Source: Lysobacter sp. GX 14042 (GTDB lineage Bacteria > Pseudomonadota > Gammaproteobacteria > Xanthomonadales > Xanthomonadaceae). From it: DNA of 64,000 nucleotides. Below are positions 32,405-39,994 of the stretch, piece by piece (positions within the stretch are counted from its first letter, which is position 1; each line of letters starts with the position of its first letter). Location of the stretch: the NCBI RefSeq assembly GCF_021390425.1, contig NZ_JAJUWY010000006.1, positions 124,001 to 188,000 of the forward strand, in the 5' to 3' direction. The position numbers and the translations under genes were made by a program. The notes beneath the pieces are model-generated. The model searched no databases and was not told where the DNA came from. It was given only the letters and a program-made list of their open reading frames with translations.

Positions 32405-33334
32405 ATGCCCGAGTCCCCTGCCATGCCCACGGCTGCGCCCCGCCTGCAGCCGCGGGTATTGATCCCGCTGTGCCTGTTCCTGCTCTACGTGGTGTGGGGC
32501 TCGACGTACCTGGGCATCCACTTCGCCTTGGAGAGCTATCCGCCGTTCCTGCTGGCCGGGCTGCGGTTCTCGGCCGCCGGGGTGCTGCTGTACGGGTTCC
32601 TGCGCTGGCGCGGGATGGCGCCGCCGAGCCGGACGCAGTGGCGCAATGCGGCGGTCACCGGGCTGTTGCTGCTGGGCATGGGCAACGGCCTGGTGTGCTT
32701 TGCCGAGGAGCGGGTGAGTTCTGGGATCGCGGCGGTCGCGGTGTCGAGCATGCCGCTGTTCGCCGCCGCCTTTGGCGGGCTCTATGGCAACTGGCCCTCC
32801 CGGCGAGAGGCGCTGGGCCTGATGGTCGGCTTTGCCGGGGTGGTGCTGCTGAACCTGGGCAGCGGGCTGTCGGGCGAGCGGATCGGGGCAGTCGCCCTGC
32901 TGGTCGCCGCGGCGGCCTGGGCCTTCGGTTCTGTCTGGAGCCGGCGCCAGGACATGCCGGCGGGACCGATGAACACCGCCGCGCAGATGCTGTGCGCGTC
33001 GGTGGCGCTGCTGGCGGTCGGCTTCGGAACCGGGGAGCGGCTGCCGGCCGAACCCACGCTCAAGGCCACGCTGTCGCTGGCCTACCTGGCGCTGTTCGGC
33101 TCGATCGTCGCCTTCAGCGCCTACCTCTACGTGCTGCGCCATGCGCGACCGGCGATCGCCACCAGCTACGCCTACGTGAATCCGCCGGTGGCGGTGCTGT
33201 TCGGGGTGGTGCTGGCGGGCGAGAGCGTCGGGCCCCGGGACATCGCCGGCATGCTGGTGATCCTCGCCGGCGTCGCCGTCATCACCCTGGCCGGTCGCTC
33301 AGGCAAGCGCAAGCTCAATCCCCGGGCGCCCTGA
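32405..33334 (+). CDS. EamA family transporter (YedA/RhaT-like DMT superfamily)
   Basis: 309 residues from ATG 32405; ATG 32423 is an in-frame alternative. Ten hydrophobic helices form two EamA repeats. The first begins FLLYVVWGSTYLGIHFALESYPPFLLAGLRF, the YedA signature. The second includes SLAYLALFGSIVAFSAYLYVLRHARPAIATSYAYVNPPVAVLFGV. Members export amino acids or metabolites; YedA substrates are poorly defined. No Shine-Dalgarno better than a GA-rich stretch is obvious before 32405. Confidence 0.88.
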   Translation: MPESPAMPTAAPRLQPRVLIPLCLFLLYVVWGSTYLGIHFALESYPPFLLAGLRFSAAGVLLYGFLRWRGMAPPSRTQWRNAAVTGLLLLGMGNGLVCFAEERVSSGIAAVAVSSMPLFAAAFGGLYGNWPSRREALGLMVGFAGVVLLNLGSGLSGERIGAVALLVAAAAWAFGSVWSRRQDMPAGPMNTAAQMLCASVALLAVGFGTGERLPAEPTLKATLSLAYLALFGSIVAFSAYLYVLRHARPAIATSYAYVNPPVAVLFGVVLAGESVGPRDIAGMLVILAGVAVITLAGRSGKRKLNPRAP

Positions 33335-33373
33335 CACGGCGGGCCTGCCCCGCCGGGCGGGCCGCAGGCCGGC

Positions 33374-33520
33374 TCAGGTGCCCTGGCCGGGGTCCGTGGC
33401 GGCAGGCTCGTCCTGCTTGGCGGCCTTGGCGGCGCGCTTGCGTGCTTCCTTCTCTTCCTTCTGCTTCTTCTTGGCGATCTCGCGCTGGCGCTTTTCGAAC
33501 GAGTAGTTGGGCTTGGCCAA
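33374..33520 (-). CDS. 48-residue lysine-rich protein
   Basis: Begins with TTG at 33520, with GGAAGAG 5-11 bases upstream. The sequence is AKPNYSFEKRQREIAKKKQK followed by more Lys/Glu/Ala-rich helix and a DPGQGT tail. This strongly basic, helical micro-protein starting (M)AKPNYSFEKRQ is widespread in Xanthomonadaceae and related groups, from memory. It probably binds nucleic acid, but the function is unknown. The TTG start and short length would make an ORF finder skip it. Confidence 0.7.
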   Translation of the reverse strand: MAKPNYSFEKRQREIAKKKQKEEKEARKRAAKAAKQDEPAATDPGQGT

Positions 33521-33650
33521 TGGGCTCTTCCGTGTGGGGTGGAACGGCCAGTGTACGCGTGCGGGCCAGGGCAGTCCCCGGGGGGCGGCAACGACGCGGC
33601 ACTAACGGCGGGCCCAGCACTGTCGGGATATTCAACCGGAGGATCCCGAC

Positions 33651-34172
33651 ATGGCGCGCGACATCCTGAAGACACTCAAGTCCGAGCACGACGAACTGCG
33701 CAAGCTGTTCGACCAGGTGAACGACACCACCGACCGCGCGCGCAAGACGCGTACCGACCTGCTCGAGCGCATCGAGGCGAGCTTCATGCCGCACGCCAGG
33801 TGGGAGGAGCAGGTGTTCTACCCGGAGTTCCGCAAGCGCGCAGACCGTGACGGGCTCAAGACCCACGCCGAAGCGGTCGCCGAGCACAAGGCGGTGGAGG
33901 AAACCGTGATTCCCGACGTGCATGCGGCGGAGGTCGACACCCCCGAATTCGCGGGACGGATCAAGGTGTTCGGGGAGATGGTCGAGCACCACGCCAGGGA
34001 GGAGGAACAGACCATGTTCAAGATGGCGCGCGAGCTGTTCACCACGGAGGAGCGCGCGCAGCTGGACGAGGACTACGAGCAGTGGAAGCAGTCCGCCCAG
34101 GGACGTGAAGCGATGGTCGCCGCGCAGGCGAAGACCGGGATGAAGGATGCCGGTCGCCGGATGACCCACTGA
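33651..34172 (+). CDS. hemerythrin HHE domain protein
   Basis: 173 residues starting MARDILKTLKSEHDELRKLF after GGAGGATCCCGAC. Iron ligands are arranged as in HHE proteins: SEHDEL (His), PHARWEEQVFYPEF (His/Glu), VAEHKAVEE (His) and VEHHAREEEQTMF (His/Glu). Such proteins bind a diiron site and respond to oxygen or nitric oxide, or repair iron-sulphur centres. The C-terminal 40 residues are outside the domain. It stands alone; the divergent neighbour is the Lys-rich micro-protein. Confidence 0.9.
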   Translation: MARDILKTLKSEHDELRKLFDQVNDTTDRARKTRTDLLERIEASFMPHARWEEQVFYPEFRKRADRDGLKTHAEAVAEHKAVEETVIPDVHAAEVDTPEFAGRIKVFGEMVEHHAREEEQTMFKMARELFTTEERAQLDEDYEQWKQSAQGREAMVAAQAKTGMKDAGRRMTH

Positions 34173-34263
34173 AGGTCGCTGCTGCGACGAGTGCCGGAAT
34201 CGACGCCGGCACGCGCACCCCGGCATGGGCCGGGGTGCGGTGGAGTGACGGGGTGGGCCAGGC

Positions 34264-34932
34264 TTACTGGACCTGGATCGTGCCCCGCATCAGTGCGGAA
34301 TGACCGGGGAAGCTGCAGAAGAACTTGTACGGCCCATTGCCCTGGATCCCGCTGGCCGCGAAGGTCACCGACGTAGTCTCGCCGCCGCCGACCAGGTCGG
34401 TGTGGGCGATGACCCGCTCGTCATCCGGATCGACATAGTTGTCGTCGGCCCCGGCCGACAGCCCGGCCGATGCGACCGCCTGCATGTCGGCGGCGCGGGT
34501 GATCACCACGTTGTGGCCCATCGCCGCGACCGGCAGCTGGCCGCTGTGGTGCAGGTTGATGGTGAAATCGCTGCACGAGGCCGGCACGGTGATCGAGCCG
34601 ACGTCAAACTGCATCGCGTCGTTGCCCTCGATGGTCGTGCTGCAGTCGTTCACGACCGCCGCGGGCTTGTTGCCGCTGGCGCCTGCTGCGGGTGCCGCCG
34701 TGTCGGTTCCCGTGTTGCCGGCCGTTCCGGTGCTGCCCGCCGGTTGCGCCGGGGGCGTGGTCGCCGCCGGGGGCGTGTTGCCGGCGCCCATGGCGCTGTC
34801 CGGGGCCGTGTCGCCAGCGACCGGGGGCGGGGTGGCGGCGGTGTCCCGGTCGCGCGGTGGCGTGTCATTGCCGCCACAGGCGGCCAGGGCGAGCGCGCAG
34901 GACGCGGTCAACAGGGTGAGCTTGATGTTCAT
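34264..34932 (-). CDS. azurin-like cupredoxin lipoprotein with long linker
   Basis: 222 residues. Lipobox LALAAC (about residue 19) leads into a disordered Pro/Ala/Thr/Gly linker of about 75 residues. The azurin domain starts near 95 (NDCSTTIEGNDAMQFDVGSITVP). Copper ligands are the His in MGHNVVIT (about 140), Cys in FFCSFPGH (about 208), the His of PGH, and the Met in SALMRG. It is a type 1 copper electron carrier tethered to the outer membrane. The linker length suggests reach to a periplasmic partner such as a cytochrome peroxidase or nitrite reductase; neither is in the window. Confidence 0.9.
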   Translation of the reverse strand: MNIKLTLLTASCALALAACGGNDTPPRDRDTAATPPPVAGDTAPDSAMGAGNTPPAATTPPAQPAGSTGTAGNTGTDTAAPAAGASGNKPAAVVNDCSTTIEGNDAMQFDVGSITVPASCSDFTINLHHSGQLPVAAMGHNVVITRAADMQAVASAGLSAGADDNYVDPDDERVIAHTDLVGGGETTSVTFAASGIQGNGPYKFFCSFPGHSALMRGTIQVQ

Positions 34933-35091
34933 GTGGGGGAATCCTCCTTCGTGAAACCCGGTCGCCATGATTCGCCCCCGGCCCCGTGCGTGCCGTGAAG
35001 ACGCCTCCCCGGGGAACGGGCACGCCGGTGCGGCCGCTGGCACCTCCCACGGCAGGAGTCCATCATTCAGTGCACCCACGATGCAGGACCC

Positions 35092-36015
35092 ATGATGGCA
35101 AGCGAGCGCTTCTACCCGATCGGCACGCCCGGTACCCCCTGGTCCGACAGCGAGAAGGCCGAGTGGCTCGGCCGCCAGTCCCGCCGGCGCAGCTACCGCG
35201 ACGAGGTGGTATCGGCCATCGACGGCCTGCGTGATCGCTTCGATGTCATCCAGTACGGCGAGCTGGACTACGACGGTGAGTCGTTCCCGCTCCATGCATT
35301 GCGCAGCCGCGACTGGCGCGGCGACCTGCCGGTGGTGCTGGTCACCGGCGGCGTGCACGGCTACGAGACCAGCGGCGTGCATGGCGCGCTGCAGTTCGCC
35401 CGCGAGGATGCGGCCGGGTACGCGGGGCGGGTGAACCTGCTGATCGCACCGGCCGTCAGTCCCTGGGGCTATGAGCGGATCCATCGCTGGAACCGGCATG
35501 CGGTGGACCCGAACCGTTCCTTCCGCCCCGACAGTCCCGCCGGCGAGTCGGCGGCGCTGATGGCGCTGGTCGAGCCCCTGCGCGGGCAGGTGCTGCTGCA
35601 CATCGACCTGCACGAGACCACCGACACCGACGAATCGGAGTTCCGCCCGGCACTGGCCGCGCGCGACGGAACGCCTTTCGAGCCGGGCAGGATCCCCGAC
35701 GGCTTCTATCTCGTCGGCGACAGCGAGAACCCGCAGCCGGAGTTCCAGAAGGCGATCATCGACGCGGTCGAGCGCGTCACCCACATCGCGCCGGAAGACC
35801 CGGGTGGGGGCCTCATCGGCGCGCCGCTGGCCCAGCGTGGGGTGATCAACTATCCGCTGGCCCGGCTCGGGCTGTGCGCCAGCGTCACCGGCGCGCCCTA
35901 CGTCACCACCACCGAGGTCTATCCCGACAGCCCGCAGGCAACCCCGCAGCAGTGCAACGACGCGCAGGCGACGGCGGTGCGGGCGGCGATCGACTTCGTC
36001 CTGGCGCAGGGCTGA
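35092..36015 (+). CDS. M14 family metallocarboxypeptidase
   Basis: 307 residues. The paired Met codons at 35092 and 35095 both follow ACCC; the first is used. Zinc ligands are visible as HGYE (GGVHGYETSGVHGA, about residue 85) and HIDLHET (about 168). TTTEVY near the C-terminus supplies the catalytic glutamate region. The protein lacks a signal peptide, so it is cytoplasmic, and is close to the succinylglutamate-desuccinylase/AspA-like subgroup of M14. The natural substrate is unknown. Confidence 0.85.
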   Translation: MMASERFYPIGTPGTPWSDSEKAEWLGRQSRRRSYRDEVVSAIDGLRDRFDVIQYGELDYDGESFPLHALRSRDWRGDLPVVLVTGGVHGYETSGVHGALQFAREDAAGYAGRVNLLIAPAVSPWGYERIHRWNRHAVDPNRSFRPDSPAGESAALMALVEPLRGQVLLHIDLHETTDTDESEFRPALAARDGTPFEPGRIPDGFYLVGDSENPQPEFQKAIIDAVERVTHIAPEDPGGGLIGAPLAQRGVINYPLARLGLCASVTGAPYVTTTEVYPDSPQATPQQCNDAQATAVRAAIDFVLAQG

Positions 36016-36048
36016 CGTCGAACGGGCGAGGCTCCCGCCGGTAATGGC

Positions 36049-38271
36049 CTAGGACGTCGCAGGCGCGCTGGCGTCCTGCAGCAGGCGGGCGAACGCCTCG
36101 GGCGGCATGGGCCTGGCGATGCAGAAGCCCTGCGCGGCATCGCAGCCGGCGGCGGCAAGCCAGTCCAGCGTGGCCTGGTCCTCGATGCCTTCCGCGGTGA
36201 CCGAGGCGCCGAGGTCGTGGGCCAGGCTGATGGTGGCGCGCACGATGGCCTGGTCCGACTGCGAACCCACCACGTTGGCCACGAACGACTGGTCGATCTT
36301 CAGCTCGTCGGGCCCGAGGCGCCGCAGGTTGGTCAGCGACGAGTGGCCGGTGCCGAAATCGTCGACCGAGATGCGGATGCCATGCGCGCGCAGCCGGGGA
36401 ATCGCGGCGGCCACGCGTTCGGGATCGCGCATCATGTCGGTTTCGGTGACCTCGAGGATCAGCTGGGGCCCCGGCCGCGCCGCCGCGCCGATGACCGCGT
36501 CGACGAGCGCGCCGTCGGCGAGGTCGTTGGCCGAAACGTTCACCGCCAGCGAGAGCGCCTGCCCATGGCCGGACCACTGCCGCATGGTGGCCAGGCCGGC
36601 GCGGATCAGGTACAGCGTCATCTCGCCGATCGCCTCGGCCTGTTCGGCAAGCGGGACGAAGGCCGCGGGGGGCAGGGGCCCGTGGCGCGGATGGTTCCAG
36701 CGCACCAGCAGCTCGGCGCCCAACCAGCGCCGGGTACGCAGGTCGAGTTTTGGCTGCAGCGCGTACCCGAGCTGGCCGGCGGCCAGTGACTCGCGCAGCT
36801 CCGCCAGAAGGGTGAGGTTGCGCGGGTCGGGTTCCAGGGTGACGTTGTAGGCCAGGCGGCGGACGCCCAGCCGTTCGGCCGCCTCCAGTGCAAGCCGCGC
36901 CGCCCGCATCAGTGAAGGCGCATCCGCGCCATCGTGGGGGAATACGGCGATTCCGATACGGGTACGCAGGTCGATCGGAAGGTCGCGCAGGCTGATCCGT
37001 TGCGACAACAGCGTCCGCAGCTGTTCGGTCGCCATGCCTGCCTGTTCGGCATCGCCGACACCCGGCAGGACGACGGCGAAGCGGCCGGGTCCGAGGTAGG
37101 CGACATCGCTCCTGCCGTGGGTGGAGGCCAGCCGCGCGGCCACGATCGCCTCCAGGTCCCGGCTGGTGGCTTCCCCGGCCAGGTTCTGGACCATGTCCAG
37201 GCCGAGCAGGCGGATCTTGGCCAGCGCGAAGCCCGGAGTGCCGGGCGTCCATTTGCCGGCACGCAGCGCCAGCTGCTCCAGCAGCGCCGGCTGTCCGGGC
37301 AGGACCGCCAGCTGGGTCGCGCCGCTGCCCGGTGCCTGGGCCTGCCCGCGCGCTGCCGGGCCGCCGCCCGCGATCGCCTGTCCGGCCCGCCGGCGCCAGA
37401 GCAGCAACGCAAGGTACAGGGCGAGGATCGCCGCCACCCCGGCGACCATCGGCCAGGCACCGGCCGGCGCGTGTTGCCGGCCCAGGTTGCCGATCCATGC
37501 CACGTAGAGCCGGTCCTGCTCGCCGCTCACGCGCAGCCGGTCGAGGCCGTCGTTGAGCTGCCCGACCAGTTCAGGGCGTTGGCGCGAGACGGCGAGCACG
37601 TACTGCCGCTCGAGCAGGGGAGGGCTGAGCGCGATCACCCCGTCCAGGCCCTCCTTGGCCACGGTCTGGTAGCCGATGCTGGTCGGCACCAGCGCGTACT
37701 CCGCCTCGCCACGGGCGACCGCGGCCAGTGCCGTGGATTCGCTGGCAAGCTCGAGCAGCCTGGGTCCGGTCCTTCCCATCGCCCGGAGTGCCTCCCACGC
37801 CAGGCTCGCCTTCTGGACCGCGACCACCGAGCCGGCGAGCTCCTCCAGCGATCCGACCGCGGGCGTGCCGATGGTGCCGAAGACGGCGTGGTAACGCAGC
37901 AGGTAGGGCCGGGTGAACAGGAAGCGGTCCTCGCGCGGCGAGGAGGCGAACATCGGCACCACGTCCAGTTCGCCACGCTCGAGCCGCTTCAGCGAGGCAT
38001 CCCAACCGCCCAGTTCGAAACGCACCTGCATCCGCTGGTCACGCGCCAGCAGCCGGATGAGTTCGACATCGAAGCCGGTGGCCCTGCCGTGCTCATCGAT
38101 GAACTGGAATGGCGGGTACTCCGCGTCGCCACCGACCACCAGCGTGGGATCACCGGTCTGGCCATGCGCCGGGCGCGGCGTGGGCGACAGGACGACCAGC
38201 AGCACCAAGGCCAACAGGGCTCGGATTGCGGGTCCGAACGTGTTGCTGGCAGGTGGCGCGGCGGTTCCCAT
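36049..38271 (-). CDS. EAL cyclic-di-GMP phosphodiesterase with periplasmic SBP_bac_3 sensor and degenerate GGDEF
   Basis: 740 residues: signal helix (about 18-35), SBP_bac_3 solute sensor (about 42-265, LVVGGDAEYPPFQFIDEHGRATGFDVELIRLLA), membrane helix (about 280-300), a GGDEF-like domain (about 325-465) and EAL (about 480-735). The GGDEF loop reads YLGPGRFAVVLPG, so cyclase activity should be lost. The EAL domain keeps the catalytic glutamate (GAELLVRW), NVSAND, EVTETD, DDFGTGHSSL, KIDQSFV and AEGIED, so phosphodiesterase activity is likely. It links a periplasmic amino acid-like ligand to c-di-GMP breakdown. Confidence 0.9.
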   Translation of the reverse strand: MGTAAPPASNTFGPAIRALLALVLLVVLSPTPRPAHGQTGDPTLVVGGDAEYPPFQFIDEHGRATGFDVELIRLLARDQRMQVRFELGGWDASLKRLERGELDVVPMFASSPREDRFLFTRPYLLRYHAVFGTIGTPAVGSLEELAGSVVAVQKASLAWEALRAMGRTGPRLLELASESTALAAVARGEAEYALVPTSIGYQTVAKEGLDGVIALSPPLLERQYVLAVSRQRPELVGQLNDGLDRLRVSGEQDRLYVAWIGNLGRQHAPAGAWPMVAGVAAILALYLALLLWRRRAGQAIAGGGPAARGQAQAPGSGATQLAVLPGQPALLEQLALRAGKWTPGTPGFALAKIRLLGLDMVQNLAGEATSRDLEAIVAARLASTHGRSDVAYLGPGRFAVVLPGVGDAEQAGMATEQLRTLLSQRISLRDLPIDLRTRIGIAVFPHDGADAPSLMRAARLALEAAERLGVRRLAYNVTLEPDPRNLTLLAELRESLAAGQLGYALQPKLDLRTRRWLGAELLVRWNHPRHGPLPPAAFVPLAEQAEAIGEMTLYLIRAGLATMRQWSGHGQALSLAVNVSANDLADGALVDAVIGAAARPGPQLILEVTETDMMRDPERVAAAIPRLRAHGIRISVDDFGTGHSSLTNLRRLGPDELKIDQSFVANVVGSQSDQAIVRATISLAHDLGASVTAEGIEDQATLDWLAAAGCDAAQGFCIARPMPPEAFARLLQDASAPATS

Positions 38272-38392
38272 CGAATCCCCGGTTCATGGAAGGCGTGCAG
38301 CCCTGTTTAGCACGAACCGTTAAGTCGGGGTTCACGACCGCTCCACGTCCCGGCGCCGCGCATGGGGTTTCGGAGGCGGAACGGCCTGGCGG

Positions 38393-38935
38393 CTATGGGT
38401 CCAACCCGTCGAGCATCGCCTGCACGTGCCGGGCCGGGTTCATGTCCGAGTGCACCGCCGCGATGGTGCCGTCCTGCGCGATGACGTAGGACGTGCGGCT
38501 GGACATGTCGCCGCTCCCGGTCACCGCGTCGTAATCGGCCGCGATCGCCGCGCCTTCGTCGGCGGCCACCGGGAACTTCCCGGCGCAGGTGGCGGTGTCA
38601 TTGGAGAACGCGCGCAACTGGTCGATGTTGCCGGCGGTCACGCCGATGACGGTCGCGCCCTTTCCCCTGAAGGCGTCGATGTTCTGCGAGAACAGCGAGG
38701 CCTCCAGGTTGCAGCCCGGGGTATTGGCGGCCGGGAAGAAGTACACCACCACCGGCCCACCACGCAGTGCGTCGGCGAGGCTGAACTGGAACGCTTCGCC
38801 GGCCAGCCAGCCCGGCGCGCTGAAGTCCGGCGCCGGGTCGCCCGGCTTGAGCGCGGCCGAGGCGGGCTGCGCACAGGCGGCGGCGAAGGTGAGCGCAAGG
38901 GCTGCGGCGAGGCTCTTGAGGATGTTCATGGTCAT
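38393..38935 (-). CDS. secreted PrxQ/BCP-like peroxiredoxin
   Basis: 180 residues. Signal peptide to AQPASA (about residue 27); two in-frame Met codons (38935 and 38929) are possible starts. KPGDPAPDFSAPGWLAGEAFQFSLADAL is the thioredoxin-fold entry. FFPAANTPGCNLEASLF has the peroxidatic cysteine in the TPxC motif, with Asn where most have Thr. TATCAGKFPVAADE carries a second Cys that may resolve it. The enzyme would reduce peroxides in the periplasm. Confidence 0.87.
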   Translation of the reverse strand: MTMNILKSLAAALALTFAAACAQPASAALKPGDPAPDFSAPGWLAGEAFQFSLADALRGGPVVVYFFPAANTPGCNLEASLFSQNIDAFRGKGATVIGVTAGNIDQLRAFSNDTATCAGKFPVAADEGAAIAADYDAVTGSGDMSSRTSYVIAQDGTIAAVHSDMNPARHVQAMLDGLDP

Positions 38936-39004
38936 GCATCCTACGCCGCCGGCGCTTTCACGTGGTGCCGCCTAGCCTGCCGCTTCCAGTCACGGGAGCG
39001 GGCG

Positions 39005-39994
39005 ATGGACCAGTGGGACTGCATCATCGTCGGTGCCGGGCCGGCGGGGCTGTCCGCGGCCTTGTACCTGGCCCGGTTCCGGCGCCGGGTGCTGGTGGTG
39101 CATGACGGCCGCTCGCGCGCGCTGCGCATCCCGGTGACCCACAACGTGCCCGGCTTCCCCGACGGGGTCGAGGGTCCCGCGCTGGTCGCACGCATGACCC
39201 GCCACGCCGAGCGGTACGGTGCCGTGGTGCGCGAGGGCGAGGTGGTCCAGGCGGCCGCGGGCGGACCGGGATTCATCCTCACCCTCGCCGGCAGCCGTGA
39301 GCAGTTGCGGGCGCGCAGTCTGGTCCTGGCGACCGGCCTGTACATGGAGCAGGTGCCACTGGACGACGGGGTGCACGAAGCGGCCATCGGCGCCGGCATC
39401 CTGCGCTATTGCCCGGTCTGTGACGGCTACGAGCACATCGACGAGCGCATCGGCGTGATCGGCTCGGATGGCCACGGCGCGAACGAGGCGCTGTTCCTGC
39501 GCCGCTTCTCCGCCGACATCACCCTGGTGCCACTCAACAGCAGCGAGCTGGATCCCCGGGACCGTACCCGGCTGCAGCGCGCCGGCATCGCCGTGGTGGA
39601 CCGCCCGGTCATCCATCACGCACCACGGGGCGATTGTTACCAGGTCCAGATCGAGGGCGACGAGGCACCGCTGTCCTTCGACGTCGTCTACCCCGCACTG
39701 GGTGTCCGCCAGCGCGTGGAGCTCGCGGTCATGCTCGGCCTGGAACTGGGGGAGGAGGGCACGACCCACGCGCGCTCACCGCTGGGGACCGACGTGCCCG
39801 GGCTGTATTGCGCCGGGGACATCGTCGAGGGCCTGGACCAGATCAGCGTGGCGATGGGCCACGGGGCGCTAGCCGCCACCCGCGCGCACAACTGGCTGCG
39901 CGAACGCGAACCGCCAACTTTCGACACTGCGCCCGGGGTGCCGGAACGGGTAAAAGGGGGGTTGGACCAGCACGCTACCGGGGAACCCCCTTGA
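39005..39994 (+). CDS. NAD(P)/FAD-dependent oxidoreductase, thioredoxin-reductase-like
   Basis: 329 residues. The FAD Rossmann motif DCIIVGAGPAGLSAALYLARFRRRVLVV starts at residue 5. The redox-active site YCPVCDGYE gives the CxxC pair at about residues 138-141. The second dinucleotide motif GVIGSDGHGANEAL is poorer in glycine than in TrxB, and the end LYCAGDIVEGLDQISVAMGHGALAATRAHNWL is standard. It belongs to the TrxB-like family near alkyl hydroperoxide reductase F or YpdA-type proteins; the partner is unknown. The M13 peptidase start overlaps its stop (TTGA). Confidence 0.87.
   Translation: MDQWDCIIVGAGPAGLSAALYLARFRRRVLVVHDGRSRALRIPVTHNVPGFPDGVEGPALVARMTRHAERYGAVVREGEVVQAAAGGPGFILTLAGSREQLRARSLVLATGLYMEQVPLDDGVHEAAIGAGILRYCPVCDGYEHIDERIGVIGSDGHGANEALFLRRFSADITLVPLNSSELDPRDRTRLQRAGIAVVDRPVIHHAPRGDCYQVQIEGDEAPLSFDVVYPALGVRQRVELAVMLGLELGEEGTTHARSPLGTDVPGLYCAGDIVEGLDQISVAMGHGALAATRAHNWLREREPPTFDTAPGVPERVKGGLDQHATGEPP

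Noticed and set aside
34215-34238. Perfect 10-bp hairpin between the hemerythrin and azurin genes as a rho-independent terminator
   Set aside because: No T run follows on either strand; it may still be a structural or rho-linked element.
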